The notes: generated by a model from the letters alone, not told the origin. DNA of 64,000 nucleotides from Porites lobata (GCA_942486035.1 CALNXK010000072.1:380001-444000); one strand, 5' to 3'. Positions 34,541 to 48,147 are shown, counted from the stretch's first letter. A program made the numbers and translations.

Positions 34541-37500
34541 AAAGCACTCTGGCGCAAATGGCATTATCCTGTAATTAGTATGCACTTAAAGTGCAAAGAC
34601 TGGAGAAGATTTAGGCGGAAACAGCGGCTCCAAAAATGCCCGAATGGCCAAGTTATGGCAATTTTCGCAAGGTCACCCAAAAGCCGCATTTTCTGAAAAA
34701 GTGCAAAGGGGGGACCAAGGGAAGTTTTTCAAAAATCGGCCAAAAGGATGCCCTCGCTGGATAGGCCCAAGAGCACTCTAGCGCAAATATCATTATCCTC
34801 TAATTAGCATGCACTTAAAGTGCAAAGACTGGAGACGATTTAGGCGGAAAAAGCGGTTCCAAAAGTGCTCGAATGGCCAAGTTATGACAATTTTGGCAAG
34901 GTCACCCAAAACCCGCATTTTCTAAAAAAGTACAAAAGGGTGGACCAAGAGAAATTTTTCAAAAATCGCCCAAAAAGTAGCCCTCGCTTGGAAGGCTCCA
35001 AAGTACTCTGGCGCAAATGTCATTCTACTCTAACTTGTATGCACTTCTAGTGCAAAGACTGGAGAACATTTTGGCGCAAAAAACGGCTCCTAAAGTGCCC
35101 GAATGGCCCAGTTATGGCAATTTAAGCAAGGTCACCCAAAACGCGCATTTTGTGAAAAAGTGCCAAGGGGGGAGCAAAGGAAATTCTTCAAAAATCGCCC
35201 AAAAAGTAGCCCTCGTTTGAAAGGCCCAAAAGAGCCCTAGCGCAAATGGCATTATCCTGTAATTTACATGCACTTAAAGTGCAAAGACTGGAAAAGATTT
35301 TGGCGCAACCAGCGGCTTTGAAAGTGCTTGAATGGCCAAGTTATGGAAATTGTCGCAAGGTGACGCAAAACCCTCATTTTCTAAAAAAGTGCAAAGGGGG
35401 GAATAAGGGAAATTTTTCAAAAATCGCCCAAAAAGTAGCCCTCGTTTGAAAAGCCAACAGCGCTCTGGCGCAAATGTCATTATCCTCTACATTGTATCCA
35501 CTTATAATGCGAAGACGGAAGAACATTATGGCGCAAAAAGCAGCTCCAAAACTGCACGAATGGGCAAGTTATTGCAATTTTCGCAAGGTCGCACAAAAGC
35601 CGCATTTTCTAAAAAAGTGCAAAGGGGGGACCAGGGGAAATTTGTCAAAAATCGCCCGAACAGTATCCCTCGTTTGAAACGCCCAAAAGCACTCTGGCGC
35701 AAACAACATTATCCTCTATTTAGTACGCACTTAAAGTTCAAAGACTGGAGAAGATCTTGGCGCAAAAAGGGGATCCAAAAGTGCCCGAATGGCTAGGTTA
35801 TGGCAATTTTTCCAAGGTCACCCAAAGCCCGCATTTTGTGAAAGGTGAAGAGGGGGGACAAGGGAAATTTTTCAAAATCAGCGGCTTTAAAAGTGCTTGA
35901 ATGGCCAAGTTATGGAAATTTTCGCAAGGTCACCCAAAACCCGCATTTTCTAAAAAAGTGCAAAGGGGGGACCAAAAGAAATTTTTCAAAACTCGTTAAA
36001 AAAGTAGCCCTCACTTAAAAGGGCCAACAGCACTCTGGCGCAAATAGCATTATCCTCTAATTAGTATGGTCTTAAAGGAAAAAGACTGCAGAAGATTTAA
36101 GTGCAAACAGGGGCTCAAAAAGTGCCCGAATGGCCAAGTTATGGCAATTTTCGGAAGGTCACCCAAAACCTGCATTTACAGAAAAAGTGCAAAGGGGAGA
36201 CCAGAAAAGTTTTTAAAAAATCGCCAAGAAAGTAGCCCGCGCTTGAATGGGCCAAAAGCACTCTGGCGCAAATGGCATTCTACTCTATTTAGTATGCACT
36301 TAAAGTGCAAAGACTGGAAAATATTTCGGCGCAAACGGCGGCTTTAAAAGTGCTTGAATGGCCAAGTTATGGAAATTTTCGCAAGGTCACACAAAACCCG
36401 CATTTTCTAAAAAAGTGCAAAGGGGGGACCAACAGAAATTTTTCAAAAATCGTTGAAAAAGTAGCCCTCGTTTGAAAGGGCCCACACCATTCTGGCCGAA
36501 ATAGCATTATCCTCTAATTAGTATGCGCTTAAGATGGAAAGACTGGAAAAAATTTTGGCACCTAAAACAGCTCCAAAAGTGCCCGATTGGACAAGTTATG
36601 GCAATTTTCGCAAGGTCACCCAAAACCCGCATTTTCTGAAAAAGTGCAAGAGGGGGACCAAGAGAAATGTTTGAAAAGTCGCCCAAGAAGTAGCCCTCGC
36701 TTAAAAGCCTAAAAGCACTCTGGCGCAAATGGCATTATCCTCTAATTAGTATGCACTTATAGTGCAAAGACTAGAGAAGATTTTGGCCGAAAAGGCGGCT
36801 CCAAAAGTGCCCGAATGGCCAAGTTTTGGCAATTCTGCCAAGGTCACCCAAAACCCGCATTTCCTTAAAAAGTGCAAAGGGGGGACCAAAAGAAATTTTT
36901 CAAAAATCGTCGAAAAATTAGCCCTCACTTAAAAGGGCCAACAGGACTCTCGCGCAAGTAGCATTATCCTCTAATTAGTATGCGCTTAAAGTGAAAAGAC
37001 TGCAGAAGATTTAAGCGCAAACAGGGGCTCAAAAAGTGCCCGAATGGCCAAGTTATGGCAATTTTCGGAAGGTCACCCAAAACCTGCATTTACAGAAAAA
37101 GTGCAAAGGGGAGACCAGAAAAGTTTTAAAAAAATGGCCAAGAAAGTAGCCCGCGCTTGAATGGGCCAAAAGCACTCTGGCGCAAATGGCATTCTACTCT
37201 AATTAGTATGCACTTAAAGTGCAAAGACTGGAAAATATTTTGGCGCAAACGGCGGCTTTAAAAGTGCTTGAATGGACAAGTTATGGAAATTTTCGCAAGG
37301 TCACCCAAAACTCGCATTTTCTAAAAAAGTGCAAAGGGGGGACCAAAAGAAATTTTTCAAAAATCGTTGAAAAAGTAGCCCTCGTTTGAAAGGGCCCACA
37401 GCATTCTGGCCGAAATGGCATTATCCTCTAATTAGTATGCACTTAAAGTGCAAAGATTGGAAAAGATTTTGGCGCCAAAAACAGCTCCAAAAGTGCCCGA

Positions 37501-39656
37501 TTGGACAAGTTTAGCAATTTTCGCAAGGTCACCCAAAACCCGCATTTTCTGAAAAAGTGCAAAGGGGGGACCAAGAGAAATGTTGCAAAAGTCGCCAATA
37601 AAGTAGCCCTCGCTTAAAAGGCCTAAAAGCACTCTGCCGCAAATGGCGTTATCCTCTAATTAGTATGCACTTATAGTGCAAAGACTAGAGAAGATTTAGG
37701 CCGAAAAGGCGGCTCCAAAAGTGCCCGAATGGCCAAGTTTTGGCAATTTTGCCAAGGTCACCCAAAACCCGCATTTTCTTAAAAAGTGCAAAGGGGGGAC
37801 CAAAAGAAATTTTTCAAAAATCGTCGAAAAAGTAGCCCTCACTTAAAGGTGCCAAAAGCACTCTGGCGCAAATCGCATTATCCTCTAATTAGTATGCACT
37901 TAAAGTAAAAACACTGGAGAAGATTTAAGCGCAAACAGGGGCTCAAAAAGTGCCCGAATTGCCAACTTATGGCAATTTTTGGAAGGTCAACCAAAACCTG
38001 CATTTACAGAAAAAGTGCAAAGGGGAGACCAGAAAAGTTTTTCAAAAATCGCCAAGAAAGTAGCCCTCGCTTTAATGGGTTAAAAGCACTCTGGCACAAA
38101 TGTCCTTATCCTGTAAATTGCACCCACTTATAATGCAAAGACTGGAGAAGATTTTGGCGCAAAAAGCAGCTCCAAAACTGCCCGAAAGGGCAAGTTATGG
38201 CAATTTTCGCAAGATCACCCAAGATCGGCATTTTCCGAAAAAGTACAAAGGGAGGACCAAGGGAAATTTTTCACAAATCGCCCAAAAAGTAGCCCTCGTT
38301 TGGAAGGCCCAAAAGCACTGTGGCAAAAACAACATTATCCTCTATTTAGTATGGGCTTGAAGTGCAAGGACGGGACAAGATTTTGGCGCAAAAAGCGGTT
38401 CGAAAAGTGCCCGAATGGCCATAATATGGGAATTTAAGCAAGGTCACCAAAAACCCACATTTTCTGAAAAAGTGCAAATGACTTTATCCTCTAATTAGTA
38501 CGCACTTAAATTGCAAAGACTGGAAAAGAATTAGGCGCAAACAGCAGCTCCAAAAGTGCCCGAATGGCCAAGTTATGGCAATTTTTGAAAAGTCACCCAA
38601 AAGCCGCATTTTCTGAAAAAGTACAAAGGGGGAACCGAGGGAAATTTTTCAAAGACTGGAGAAGATTGAGGCAAAAACAGCGGCTCCAAAAGTGCCCGAA
38701 TGGCCAAGTTATGGCAATTTTCGCAAGGTCACCCAAAAGCCCCATTTTCCGAAAAAGTGCAAAGGGGGGACCAAGGGAAATTTTCCACAAATCGCCCAAT
38801 AAGTAGCCCTCGTTTGGAAGGCCCAAAAGCACTTTGGCGCAAATAATATTATCCTGTATTTAGTATGGGCTTAAAGTGGAAGGACTGGACAAGATCTTGG
38901 CGCAAAAAGCGGATCCAAAAGTGCCCGAATGGCCATGTTATGGCAATTTAGGCAAGGTCACCCAAAAAATCCGCATTTTCTGAAAAAGTGCATAGGGGGG
39001 ACCAAGGAAAATTTTTCAAAAATGGCCAGAAAAGTAGCCCTCGTTTGAAAGGCCCAAAAGAACTCTGGCGCAAATGACATTATCCTCTAATTAGTATGCA
39101 CTTAAATTGCAAAGACTGGAAAAGAATTAGGCGCAAAAAGCAGCTCCAAAAGTGCCCTTATGCCCAAGTTATTGCAATTTTTGCAAAGTCACCCAAAAGC
39201 CGCATTTTCTGGAAAAGTGCAAACAGGGGACCAAGAGAAATTTTTCAAAGACTGGAGAAGATTTAGGCGGAAACAGCGGCTCCAAAAGTGCCCGAATGGC
39301 CAACTTATGGCAATTTTCGCAAAGTCACCAAAAAGCCCCATTTTCTGAAAAAATGCAAAGGGGGGACCAAAGGAAATTTTTCAAAAATCGCCCAAAACGT
39401 AGCCCTCGCTGAAAAGGCCCAAATACACTCTGACGCAAATGGCATTATACTCTAATTATTATGCACTTAAAGATAAAAGACTAGAAAAGATATTGGCGCA
39501 AACAGCGGCTTTAAAAGTGCCCGAATGGCCATGTTATGGAAATTTTCGCAAGGTCACCCAAAACCCGCATTTTCTGAAAAAGTGCAAAGGGGGGACCAAG
39601 GGAAATTTGTCAAAAATCGCCCAAAAAGTAGTCCTCGTTTAAAAGGCCCAAAAGCA
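34541..39656 (+). repeat. Satellite block between TIR copies 11 and 12
   Basis: About 22 monomers: the end of higher-order copy A, then block H (35880-38300), then monomers like those at 16361-17862. Several shortened monomers are present, for example near 38475 (aagtgcaaa joined to tgactttatcc), 38650 and 39245 (aaatttttcaaa joined to gactggag). Confidence 0.95.
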
Positions 39657-39778
39657 CAGGGGCACTCAACGAGGATATAGTTCAAAACCACTTAACATAG
39701 CATTGTTAAACGGTAGATAAAGGCATATTTTTATCCCCTAAAAACTTTTCATCTGTTCGGATTTCCTAGCTGAAAGTC
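39657..39778 (+). mobile_element. TIR element copy 12, truncated after 122 bp
   Basis: The left end (caggggcactcaacg) and first part match copy 4, including its internal deletion. The copy stops at gctgaaagtc, and satellite matching 8745 begins at once. The right two thirds are missing. Confidence 0.85.
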
Positions 39779-42110
39779 AAGGCCACCCAAAACCGGCATT
39801 TTCTGAAAAAGTGCAAAGGTGGGACCACGGGAAATTTGTCAAAAATCGCCCAAAAAGTAGCCCTGGTATGGTATTATCCTTTAATTTGCATGCACTTAAA
39901 CTGCAAAGACTGTAGAAGATTTAGCCGCAAAAAGGGGCTCCAAAAGTGCCCGAATCGCCAGGTTATAGCAATTTTCGCAAGGTCACCCAAGACCCGCATT
40001 TTCTGAAAAAGTACAAAGGATGGACCAAGGGGAATTTAACACAAATCGCCCAAAAAGTAGCCCTCGTTTGGAAGGCCCAAAAGCACTCTGGCGCAAATAA
40101 CATTATCCTCTATTTAGTATGGGCTTGAGGTGCAAGGACTGGACAACAATTAGGCGCAAAAAGTGCACGAATAGCCATGTTATGGCAATTTGGGCAGGGT
40201 CAACAAAAACCCGCATTTTCTGAAAAAGTGCAAAGGGGGGACCAAGTGAAATTTTTCAAAAATCGCCCAAAAAGTAGCCCTCATTTGAAAGGCCAAAAAG
40301 CACTCTGGCGCAAATGGCATTATCCTCTAATTAGTATGCTCTTAGACTGCAAAGAGTGGAGAAGAATTAAGCGCAAACAGCGGCTCAAAAAGTGTCCGAA
40401 TGGCCAAGTTATTGCAATTTTTGCAAGGTCACCCAAAAGCCGCATTTTCTGAAAAAGTGCAAAGGGGGACCAAAGGAAATTTCTCAAAAATCGCCCAAAA
40501 AGTAGCTCTCGTTTGAAAGGCCCAAAAGCACTCTTGCGCAAATGATTTTATCCTCTAATTAGCATGCTCTTAAACTGCAAAGACTGCAGAAGATTCAGCC
40601 GGAAACAACGGCTCCAAAAGTGCCCGAATGGCTAAGTTATGGCAATTTTTTAAAGGTCACCCAAAAGCCGCATTTTCTGAAAAAGTGCAAAGGGGAACCA
40701 AGGAAAATTTTTCAAAAACCGCCGAAAACGTAGCCCTCGTTTCAAAGGCCCAAAAGCAGTCTGGTGCAAATGGCATTATCCGCCAATTAGAATGCACTTA
40801 AACTGCAAAAACTGGAAAAGATTTTGCCGCAAAAAGCAGCTTCAAAACTGCCCGAATGGCCAAGTTATGGCAATTTTTGCAAGGTCACCCAAGACCCGCA
40901 TTTTCTAAAAAAGTACAAAGGGCGGACCAAGGGAAATTTTTCACAAATCGCCAAAAAAGTAGAACTCGTTTGGAAGGCCCAAAAGCACTCTGACGCAAAT
41001 AACATTATCCTCTATTTAGTACGGGCTTGAAGTGCAAGGACTGGACAACATTTAGGCGCAAAAAGCGGCTCCAAAAGTGCACGAAAGGCCATGTTATGGC
41101 AATTTGGGCAAGGTCAATCAAAACCCACATTTTCTGAAAAAGTGCAAAGGGGGGACCAAGGGAAATTTTTCAAAAATCGCCCAAAAAATAGCCCTCATTT
41201 GAAAGGCCCAAAAGCACTCTGGCGCAAATGGCATTATCCTATAATTAGTATGCACATAAACTGCAAAAACTGGAAAAGATTTTGGCGGAAACAGCGGCTC
41301 CAAAAGTGCCCGAATGGCCAAGTTATTGCAATTTTGGCAAGGTCTTTCAAAACCCGCATTTTCTAAAAAAGTGCAAAGGGGGGACCAGGGGAAATTTTTC
41401 AAAAATCGGCCAAAAAATTCCCCTCGCTGAAAAGGCCCAAAAGCACTGGCGCAAATGGCATTATCCTCTAAATTTTATTGACTTAAAGTGCAAAGACTGC
41501 AGACGATTTAGGCACAAACAGCGGCTTTAAAAGTGCCGGAATGGCCAAGTTATGGCAATTTTGGCAAGGTCACCCAAAACCCGCATTTTCAAAAAAAGTA
41601 CCAAATTGGGACCAAGATAAATGTTTAAAAAATCGCTCAAAAAGTAGCCCTCTCTTGAAAGGCCCAAAAGCACTCTGGCGCAAATGGCATTCTACTCTAA
41701 TTAATATGCACTTCTAGTGCAGAGACTGGAAAAGATTTTGCTGCAGAAAACGGCTCCTCAAGTGCCCGAATGGCCCAGTTATGCAAGGGCACCCAAAACC
41801 CGCATTTTCTGAAAAAGTGCAAAGGGGGGACCAAGGGAAATTTTTCAAAACTCGCCCAAAAAGTAGCCCTCGTTTAAAAGGCCCAACTGCACCCTGGCGT
41901 AAATGGCATTATCCTCTAATTAGTATGCACTTAAAGTGCAAAGACTGGAAAAGATTTTGGCGCAAAGAGCGGCTTTAAAAAAGCTTGAATGACCAAGTTA
42001 TGGAAATTTTTGCAAGGTCACCCAAAACCCGCATTTTCTAAAAAAGTGCAAAGGGGGGACCAAAAGAAGTTTTTCAAAAATCGTCGAAAAAGTAGCCCTC
42101 GTTTGAAAGG
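39779..42110 (+). repeat. Higher-order block E, copy 2
   Basis: Matches 8745-11990 but is 917 bp (four monomers) shorter, with the break around 40450-40500. Its left boundary is the truncated TIR element, so it was joined to its present neighbour by recombination. Confidence 0.85.
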
Positions 42111-45100
42111 GCCAACAGCACTCTGGCCGAAATTGCATTATCCTCTATTTAGCATGCAGTTAAAGTGCAAAGACTGGAAAAAATTTGGGCGCCAAAAACA
42201 GCTCCAAAAGTTCCCGATTGGACAAGTTATGGCAATTTTCGAAAGGTCACCCAAAACCCGCATTTTCTGAAAAAGTGCAAAGGGGGGACCAAGAGAAATG
42301 TTTCAAAAGTCGCCCATAAAATAGCCCTCGCTTAAAAGGCCTAAAAGCACTCTGCCGCAAATGGCGTTATCCTCTAATTAGTATGCACTTATAGTGCAAA
42401 GACTAGAGAAGATTTAGGCCGAAAAGGCGGCTCCAAAAGTGCCCGAATGGCCAAGTTTTGGCAATTTTGCCAAGGTCACCCAAAACCCGCATTTTCTTAA
42501 AAAGTGCAAAGGGGGGACCAAAAGAAATTTTTCAAAAATCGTCGAAAAAGTAGCCCTCACTTAAAGGGGCCAACAGCACTCTGGCGCAAATCGCATTATC
42601 CTCTAATTAGTATGCACTTAAAGTAAAAACACTGGAGAAGATTTAAGCGCAAACAGGGGCTCAAAAAGTGCCCGAATTGCCAAGTTATGGCAATTTTCGG
42701 AAGGTCAACCAAAACCTGCATTTACAGAAAAAGTGCAAAGGGGAGACCAGAAAAGTTTTTCAAAAATCGCCAAGAAAGTAGCCCTCGCTTTAATGGGCCA
42801 AAAGCACTCTGGCACAAATGTCCTTATCCTGTAAATTGCACCCACTTATAATGCAAAGACTGGAGAAGATTTTGGCGCAAAAAGCAGCTCCAAAACTGCC
42901 CGAAAGGCCAAGTTATGGCAATTTTCGCAAGATCACCCAAGACCGGCATTTTCCGAAAAAGTACAAAGGGAGGACCAAGGGAAATTTTTCACAAATCGCA
43001 TAAAAAGTAGCCCTCGTTTGAAAGGCCCAAAAGCACTCTGGCGCAAACAACATTATTCTTTATTTAGTATGCACTTGAAGTGCAAGGACTGGAGAAGATT
43101 TGGGTGAAAAACGCGGATCCAAAAGTGCCCGAATGGCCATGTTATGGCAATTTAGGCAAGGTCACCCAAAACCCGCATTTTTTAAAAAAGTGCAAAGGGG
43201 GGACCAAGGGAAATTTTTCACAAATCGCCCAAAAAGTAGCCCTCGTTTGGAAGGCCCAAAAGCACTGTGGCAAAAACAACATTATCCTCTATTTAGCATG
43301 GGCTTGAAGTGCAAAAACGGGACAATATTTTGGCGCAAAAAGCGGTTCGAAAAGTGCCCGAATGGCCATGTTATGGGAATTTAGGCAAGGTCACCAAAAA
43401 CCCGCATTTTCTGAAAAAGAGGATAGGGGGGACCAATGAAAATTTTACAAAAATCGTCCAAAAAGTAGCCCTCATTTGAAAGGCCCAAAAGCACTCTGGC
43501 GGAAATGAGATTATCCTCTAATTAGTATGCACTTAAATTGCAAAGACTGGAAAAGAATTAGGCGCAAACAGCAGCTCCAAAAGTGTCCGAATGGCCAAGT
43601 TATGGCAATTTTTGAAAAGTCACCCAAAAGCCGCATTTTCTGAAAAAGTACAAAGGGGGAACCGAGGGAAATTTTTCAAAGACTGGAGAAGATTGAGGCA
43701 AAAACAGCGGCTCCAAAAGTGCCCGAATGGCCAAGTTATGGCAATTTTCGCAAGGTCACCCAAAAGCCCCATTTTCCGAAAAAGTGCAAAGGGAAATTTT
43801 CCACAAATCGCCCAATAAGTAGCCCTCGTTTGGAAGGCCCAAAAGCACTTTGGCGCAAATAATATTATCCTGTATTTAGTATGGGCTTGAAGTGGAAGGA
43901 CTGGACAAGATCTTGGCGCAAAAAGCGGATCCAAAAGTGCCCGAATGGCCATGTTATGGCAATTTAGGCAAGGTCACCCAAAAAATCCGCATTTTCTGAA
44001 AAAGTGCATAGGGGGGACCAAGGAAAATTTTTCAAATATGGCCAGAAAAGTAGCCCTCGTTTGAAAGGCCCAAAAGAACTCTGGCGCAAATGACATTATC
44101 CTCTAATTAGTATGCACTTAAATTGCAAAGACTGGAAAAGAATTAGGCGCAAACAGCAGCTCCAAAAGTGCCCTTATGCCCAAGTTATGGCAATTTTTGC
44201 AAAGTCACCCAAAGGCCGCATTTTCTGAAAAAGTGCAAACAGGGGACCAAGAGAAATTTTTCAAAGACTGGAGAAGATTTAGGCGGAAACAGCGGCTCCA
44301 AAAGTACCCGAATGGCCAAGTTATGGCAATTTTGGCAAAGTCTCCCAAAACCCGCATTTTCTGAAAAAGTGCAAGCGGGAGACCAAGGGAAATTTTTCAA
44401 AAATCGGCCAAAAGGATGCCCCCGCCGTAAAGGACCAAAAGCACTCTAGCGCACAGGGCATTTTCCTCTAAATAGTATTCACTTAAAGTGCAAAGACTGG
44501 AGACGATTTAGGCGCAAACAACGGCTCCAAAAGTGCCCGAATGGCCCAGTTATGGCAATTTAAGCAAGGTCACCCAACACCCGCATTTTCTGAAAAAGTG
44601 CAAAGGGGGGACCAAGGAAAATTTTTCGAAAAATCGCCCAAAAAGTAGCCCTCGTTTGAAAGGCCCAAAAGCACTCTGGCACAAATGGCATTATCCTCTT
44701 ATTAGTATGCACTTAAAGTGCAAAGACAGGAAAAGATTTTGGCGCAAAAGGCGGCTTTAAAAGTGCTTCAATGGCCAAGTTATGGAAATTTTCGCAAGGT
44801 CACCCAAAACTCGCATTTTCTTAAAAAGTGCAAAGGGGGAACCAAGGGAAATTTTTCAAAAATCGTCGAAAAAGTGGCCCTCGTTTGAAAGGGCCAACAG
44901 CACTCTGGCCAAAATGACATTATCCTCTAATTAGCATGCAGTTAAAGTGCAAAGACTGGAAAAGATTTTGGCGCCAAAAAGAGCTCCAAAAGTGCCCGAT
45001 TGGCCAAGTTATGGCAATTTTCGCAAGGTCACCCAAAACCCGCATTTTCTGAAAAAGTGCAAAGGGGGGACCAAAAGAAATTTTTCAAAAATCGTCGAAA

Positions 45101-45582
45101 AAGTAGCCCTCACCTAAAAGGGCCAACAGCACTCTGGTCGAAATGGCATTATCCTGTAATTAGTATGCAGTTAAAGTGCAAAGACTAGAGAAAATTTCCG
45201 CGCAAATGACGGCTCCGAAAGTGCCCGATTGGCCAAGTTATGGCAACTTTGGCAAGGTCACCCTAAACCCGCATTTTCTGAAAAAGTGCAAAGGGGGGAC
45301 CAAGGGAAATTTTTCAAAAATCGCCCAAAAATTAGCCCTCGTTTGAAAGGCCCAAAAGCACTCTGGCGCAAATTTCATTATTCTCTAAATTGTATCCACT
45401 TATAATGCAAAGACTAAAGAAGATTTTGGCGCAAAAAGCACGTCCAAAACTGCCCGAATGGCCAAGTTTTGGTAATTTTTGCAAGGTCACTCAAAAGCCG
45501 CATTTTCTTAAAAAGTGCAAAGGGGGGACCAAGGAAAATTTTTCAAAAATCGCCCAAAAAGTAGCCCTCGCTTGAAAGGCCC

Positions 45583-45602
45583 AAAAGCACAGCTAAAAGC
45601 AC
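45583..45602 (+). repeat. Candidate excision footprint 1 of the TIR element
   Basis: AAAAGCAC, AGCT, AAAAGCAC in a row, in place of a single AAAAGCAC before tctggcg. The duplication is at the exact monomer position where every TIR element sits, so it fits loss of an element leaving its target duplication and four bases. Confidence 0.6.
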
Positions 45603-46510
45603 TCTGGCGCAAATGTCATTATTCTATAAATTGTATCAACTTATAATGCAAAAACTGAAGAAGATTTTGGCGCAAAAAGCAGCTCCAAAACTGCCCGAAT
45701 GGCCAAGTTTTGGCAATTTTCGCAAGGTCACCCAAAAGCCGCATTTACTAAAAAAGTGCAAAGGGGGGACCAAGGAAAATTTTTCAAAAATCGCCCAAAA
45801 AGTATCCGTTGATTGAAAGGCCCAAAAGCACCATGGCGCAAATAACATTATCCTGTATTTAGTATGCTCTTGAAGTGCAAAGACTGGAAAAGATTTTGGC
45901 GCCAAAAACGGCTTTAAAAGGGCCCGAATGGCCAAGTTATGGCAATTTAAGCAAGGTCACCCAAAACCCGCATTTTCTGCAAAAGTGCAAAGGGGAGACC
46001 AAGAAATATTTTTCAAAAATCGCCCAAAAAGTAGCCCTTGATTGAAAGGCCCAAAAGCACTCTGGCGCAAATAACATTATCCTCTATTTAGTATGCACTT
46101 GAAGTGCAAAGACTGGAAAAGATTTTGGCGCAAAAAGCGCATCCAAAAGTGCCCGAATGCCTAAGTTAACGCAATTCTCGCAATTTCACCCAAAACCCGC
46201 ATTTTCTGAAAAAGTGAAAAGAGGGGACCAAGACAAATTTTTCAAAAATCGCCTTAAAAGTAGCCCTCGCCTGAAAGGCCCAAAAGCACTCTGGCGCAAA
46301 TAGCATTATCCTTAAAACTGCATCCACTTATAATGCAAAGACTGAAGAAGATCTTGGCCCAAAAAGCAGCTCAAAAACTACCCGAATGGTCAAGTTATGG
46401 CAATTTTCGCAAGGTCACCCAAGACCCGCATTTTCTGAAAAAGTGCAAAGGGGGGACCAAGGGAAATTTTTCACAAATCGCCCAAAAAGTATCCCTCGTT
46501 TGAAAGGTTC

Positions 46511-46530
46511 AAAAGCACAGCTAAAAGCAC
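46511..46530 (+). repeat. Candidate excision footprint 2 of the TIR element
   Basis: Identical 20-base structure to 45583-45602, 928 bp later, close to four monomers plus the 12 extra bases. It is probably a copy of the same event made by a four-monomer duplication. Confidence 0.6.
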
Positions 46531-48147
46531 TCTGGCGCAAATAACCTTATCCTCTATCTAGTATGCGCTTGAAGTGCAAGGACTGGAGAAGATTTTGGTA
46601 CAAAAAGCGGATCCAAAAGTGCCCGAATGGCTAAGTTATGGCAATTCTCGCAAGGTCACCCAAAACCCGCATTTTCCGAAAAAGTGCAAAGTGGGGACCA
46701 AGGAAAATTTTTCAAAAATCGCCCAAAAAGTGGCCCTCGTTTGAAAGGCCCGAAAGCACTTTTGCGCAAATGGCATTATCCTCTAATTAGTATGCGCTTA
46801 AAGGGCAAAGACTGGAAAAGATTTTGGGGCAAAAAAGCGGCTTCAAAAGTTCCCGAATGACCAAGTTATGGCAGTTTTGGCAAAGTCACCTAAAAGCTGC
46901 ATTTTCTGAAAAAGTGAGAAGGGGGGACCAAGGGAAATTTTTCAAAAATCGCCCAAAAAGATGCCCTCGCTGAAAAGGCCCAGAAGCAGTCTGGCGCAAA
47001 TGGCATTATCCCGAACTAGTATGCTTTTAAAGTGCAGACTGGAAAAGATTTTGGCGCAGAAGGCGGCTCCAAAAGTGCCCGAATGACAGAGGTATGGCAA
47101 TTTTGGCAAGGTCATGCAAAACCCGCATTTTCTGAAAAAGTGCAACGGGGGGAAGAAGATCAATTTTTGAAAAATCGCCCAAAAACTAGCCTTCGTTTGA
47201 AAGGCCCAAAAGCACTCTGGCGCAAATTTCATTATCCTCTAATTTGTATGCTCTTAAAGTGCAAATACTGGAGAAGATTTTGGGGCAAAAAGGCGGCTCC
47301 AAAACTGCGCGAATAACCAAGTTATGGCAATTTTTGCAAGGTCAACCCAAAAAGGCATTTTCTGAAAAAGCGCAACAGGCTGAACAAGAGCACTTTTTTT
47401 AAAAAATCTCTCAAAAAGTACGCCTGGCTTGAAAGGCCTAACAGCACTCTGGCGCAAATGGCATTATCCTCTATTTAGTATGCACTTATAGTGCAAAGAC
47501 TGGAGAAGATTTTGGCGCAAACAGCTGCTCAAAAACTGCCCGAAGAGCCAAGTTATGGCAATTTTCGCAGGGTCACCCAAAAAAAGATTCCGGAAAAAGT
47601 GCAAAAGGGGAACAAGGGAAAGTTTTCAAAAATCGCCCAAAAAGTAGCCCTTGTTTGAAAGGCCAAAAAGCACTCTGGCGCAAAATGCATTCTCCTCTAA
47701 TTTGTATGTCCTTAAAGTGCAAAAACTGGAGAAAATTTTGGGGCATAAGGCGGCTCCAAAAGTGCCGAAAGGCCAGGTTATGGCAAATTTTGCAAGGTCA
47801 CCCAGAACCCGCTTTTTCTGAAAAAATGCAAAGGGGGGACCAAGGGAAATTTTTCAAAAATCGCCCAAAAAGTAAGTCTCGCTTGAAAGGCCCAAAAGCA
47901 CTCTGGCGCAAATGGCATTATCTCCAAACTAGTATGCGCTTAAAGTGCAAAGACTGGAGAAGATTTTGGCGCAGAAGTTGGCTCCAAAAGTGCCCGAATG
48001 GCATAGTTATGGCAATTTTTGCAAGGTCACCCTAAACCCGCATATTCTGAAGAAGTGCCAAGGGCCGATTAAGGGAAATTTTTCAAAAATCACCCAAAAA
48101 GTTGCCCTTGCTTGAAAGGCCCAAAAGCACTCTGGCGCAAGTTGAAT

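Larger units (their letters stand above)
31170..35870 (+). repeat. Higher-order unit, copy A (three TIR elements)
   Basis: Same order of monomers and TIR elements as copies B and C, 21,610 bp upstream of B over most of its length. It contains TIR copies 9, 10 and 11 (398, 389 and 398 bp). It lacks one monomer between the first two TIR elements compared with B and C. Its end (gtgaagaggggggacaaggg) matches 62100. Confidence 0.87.
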
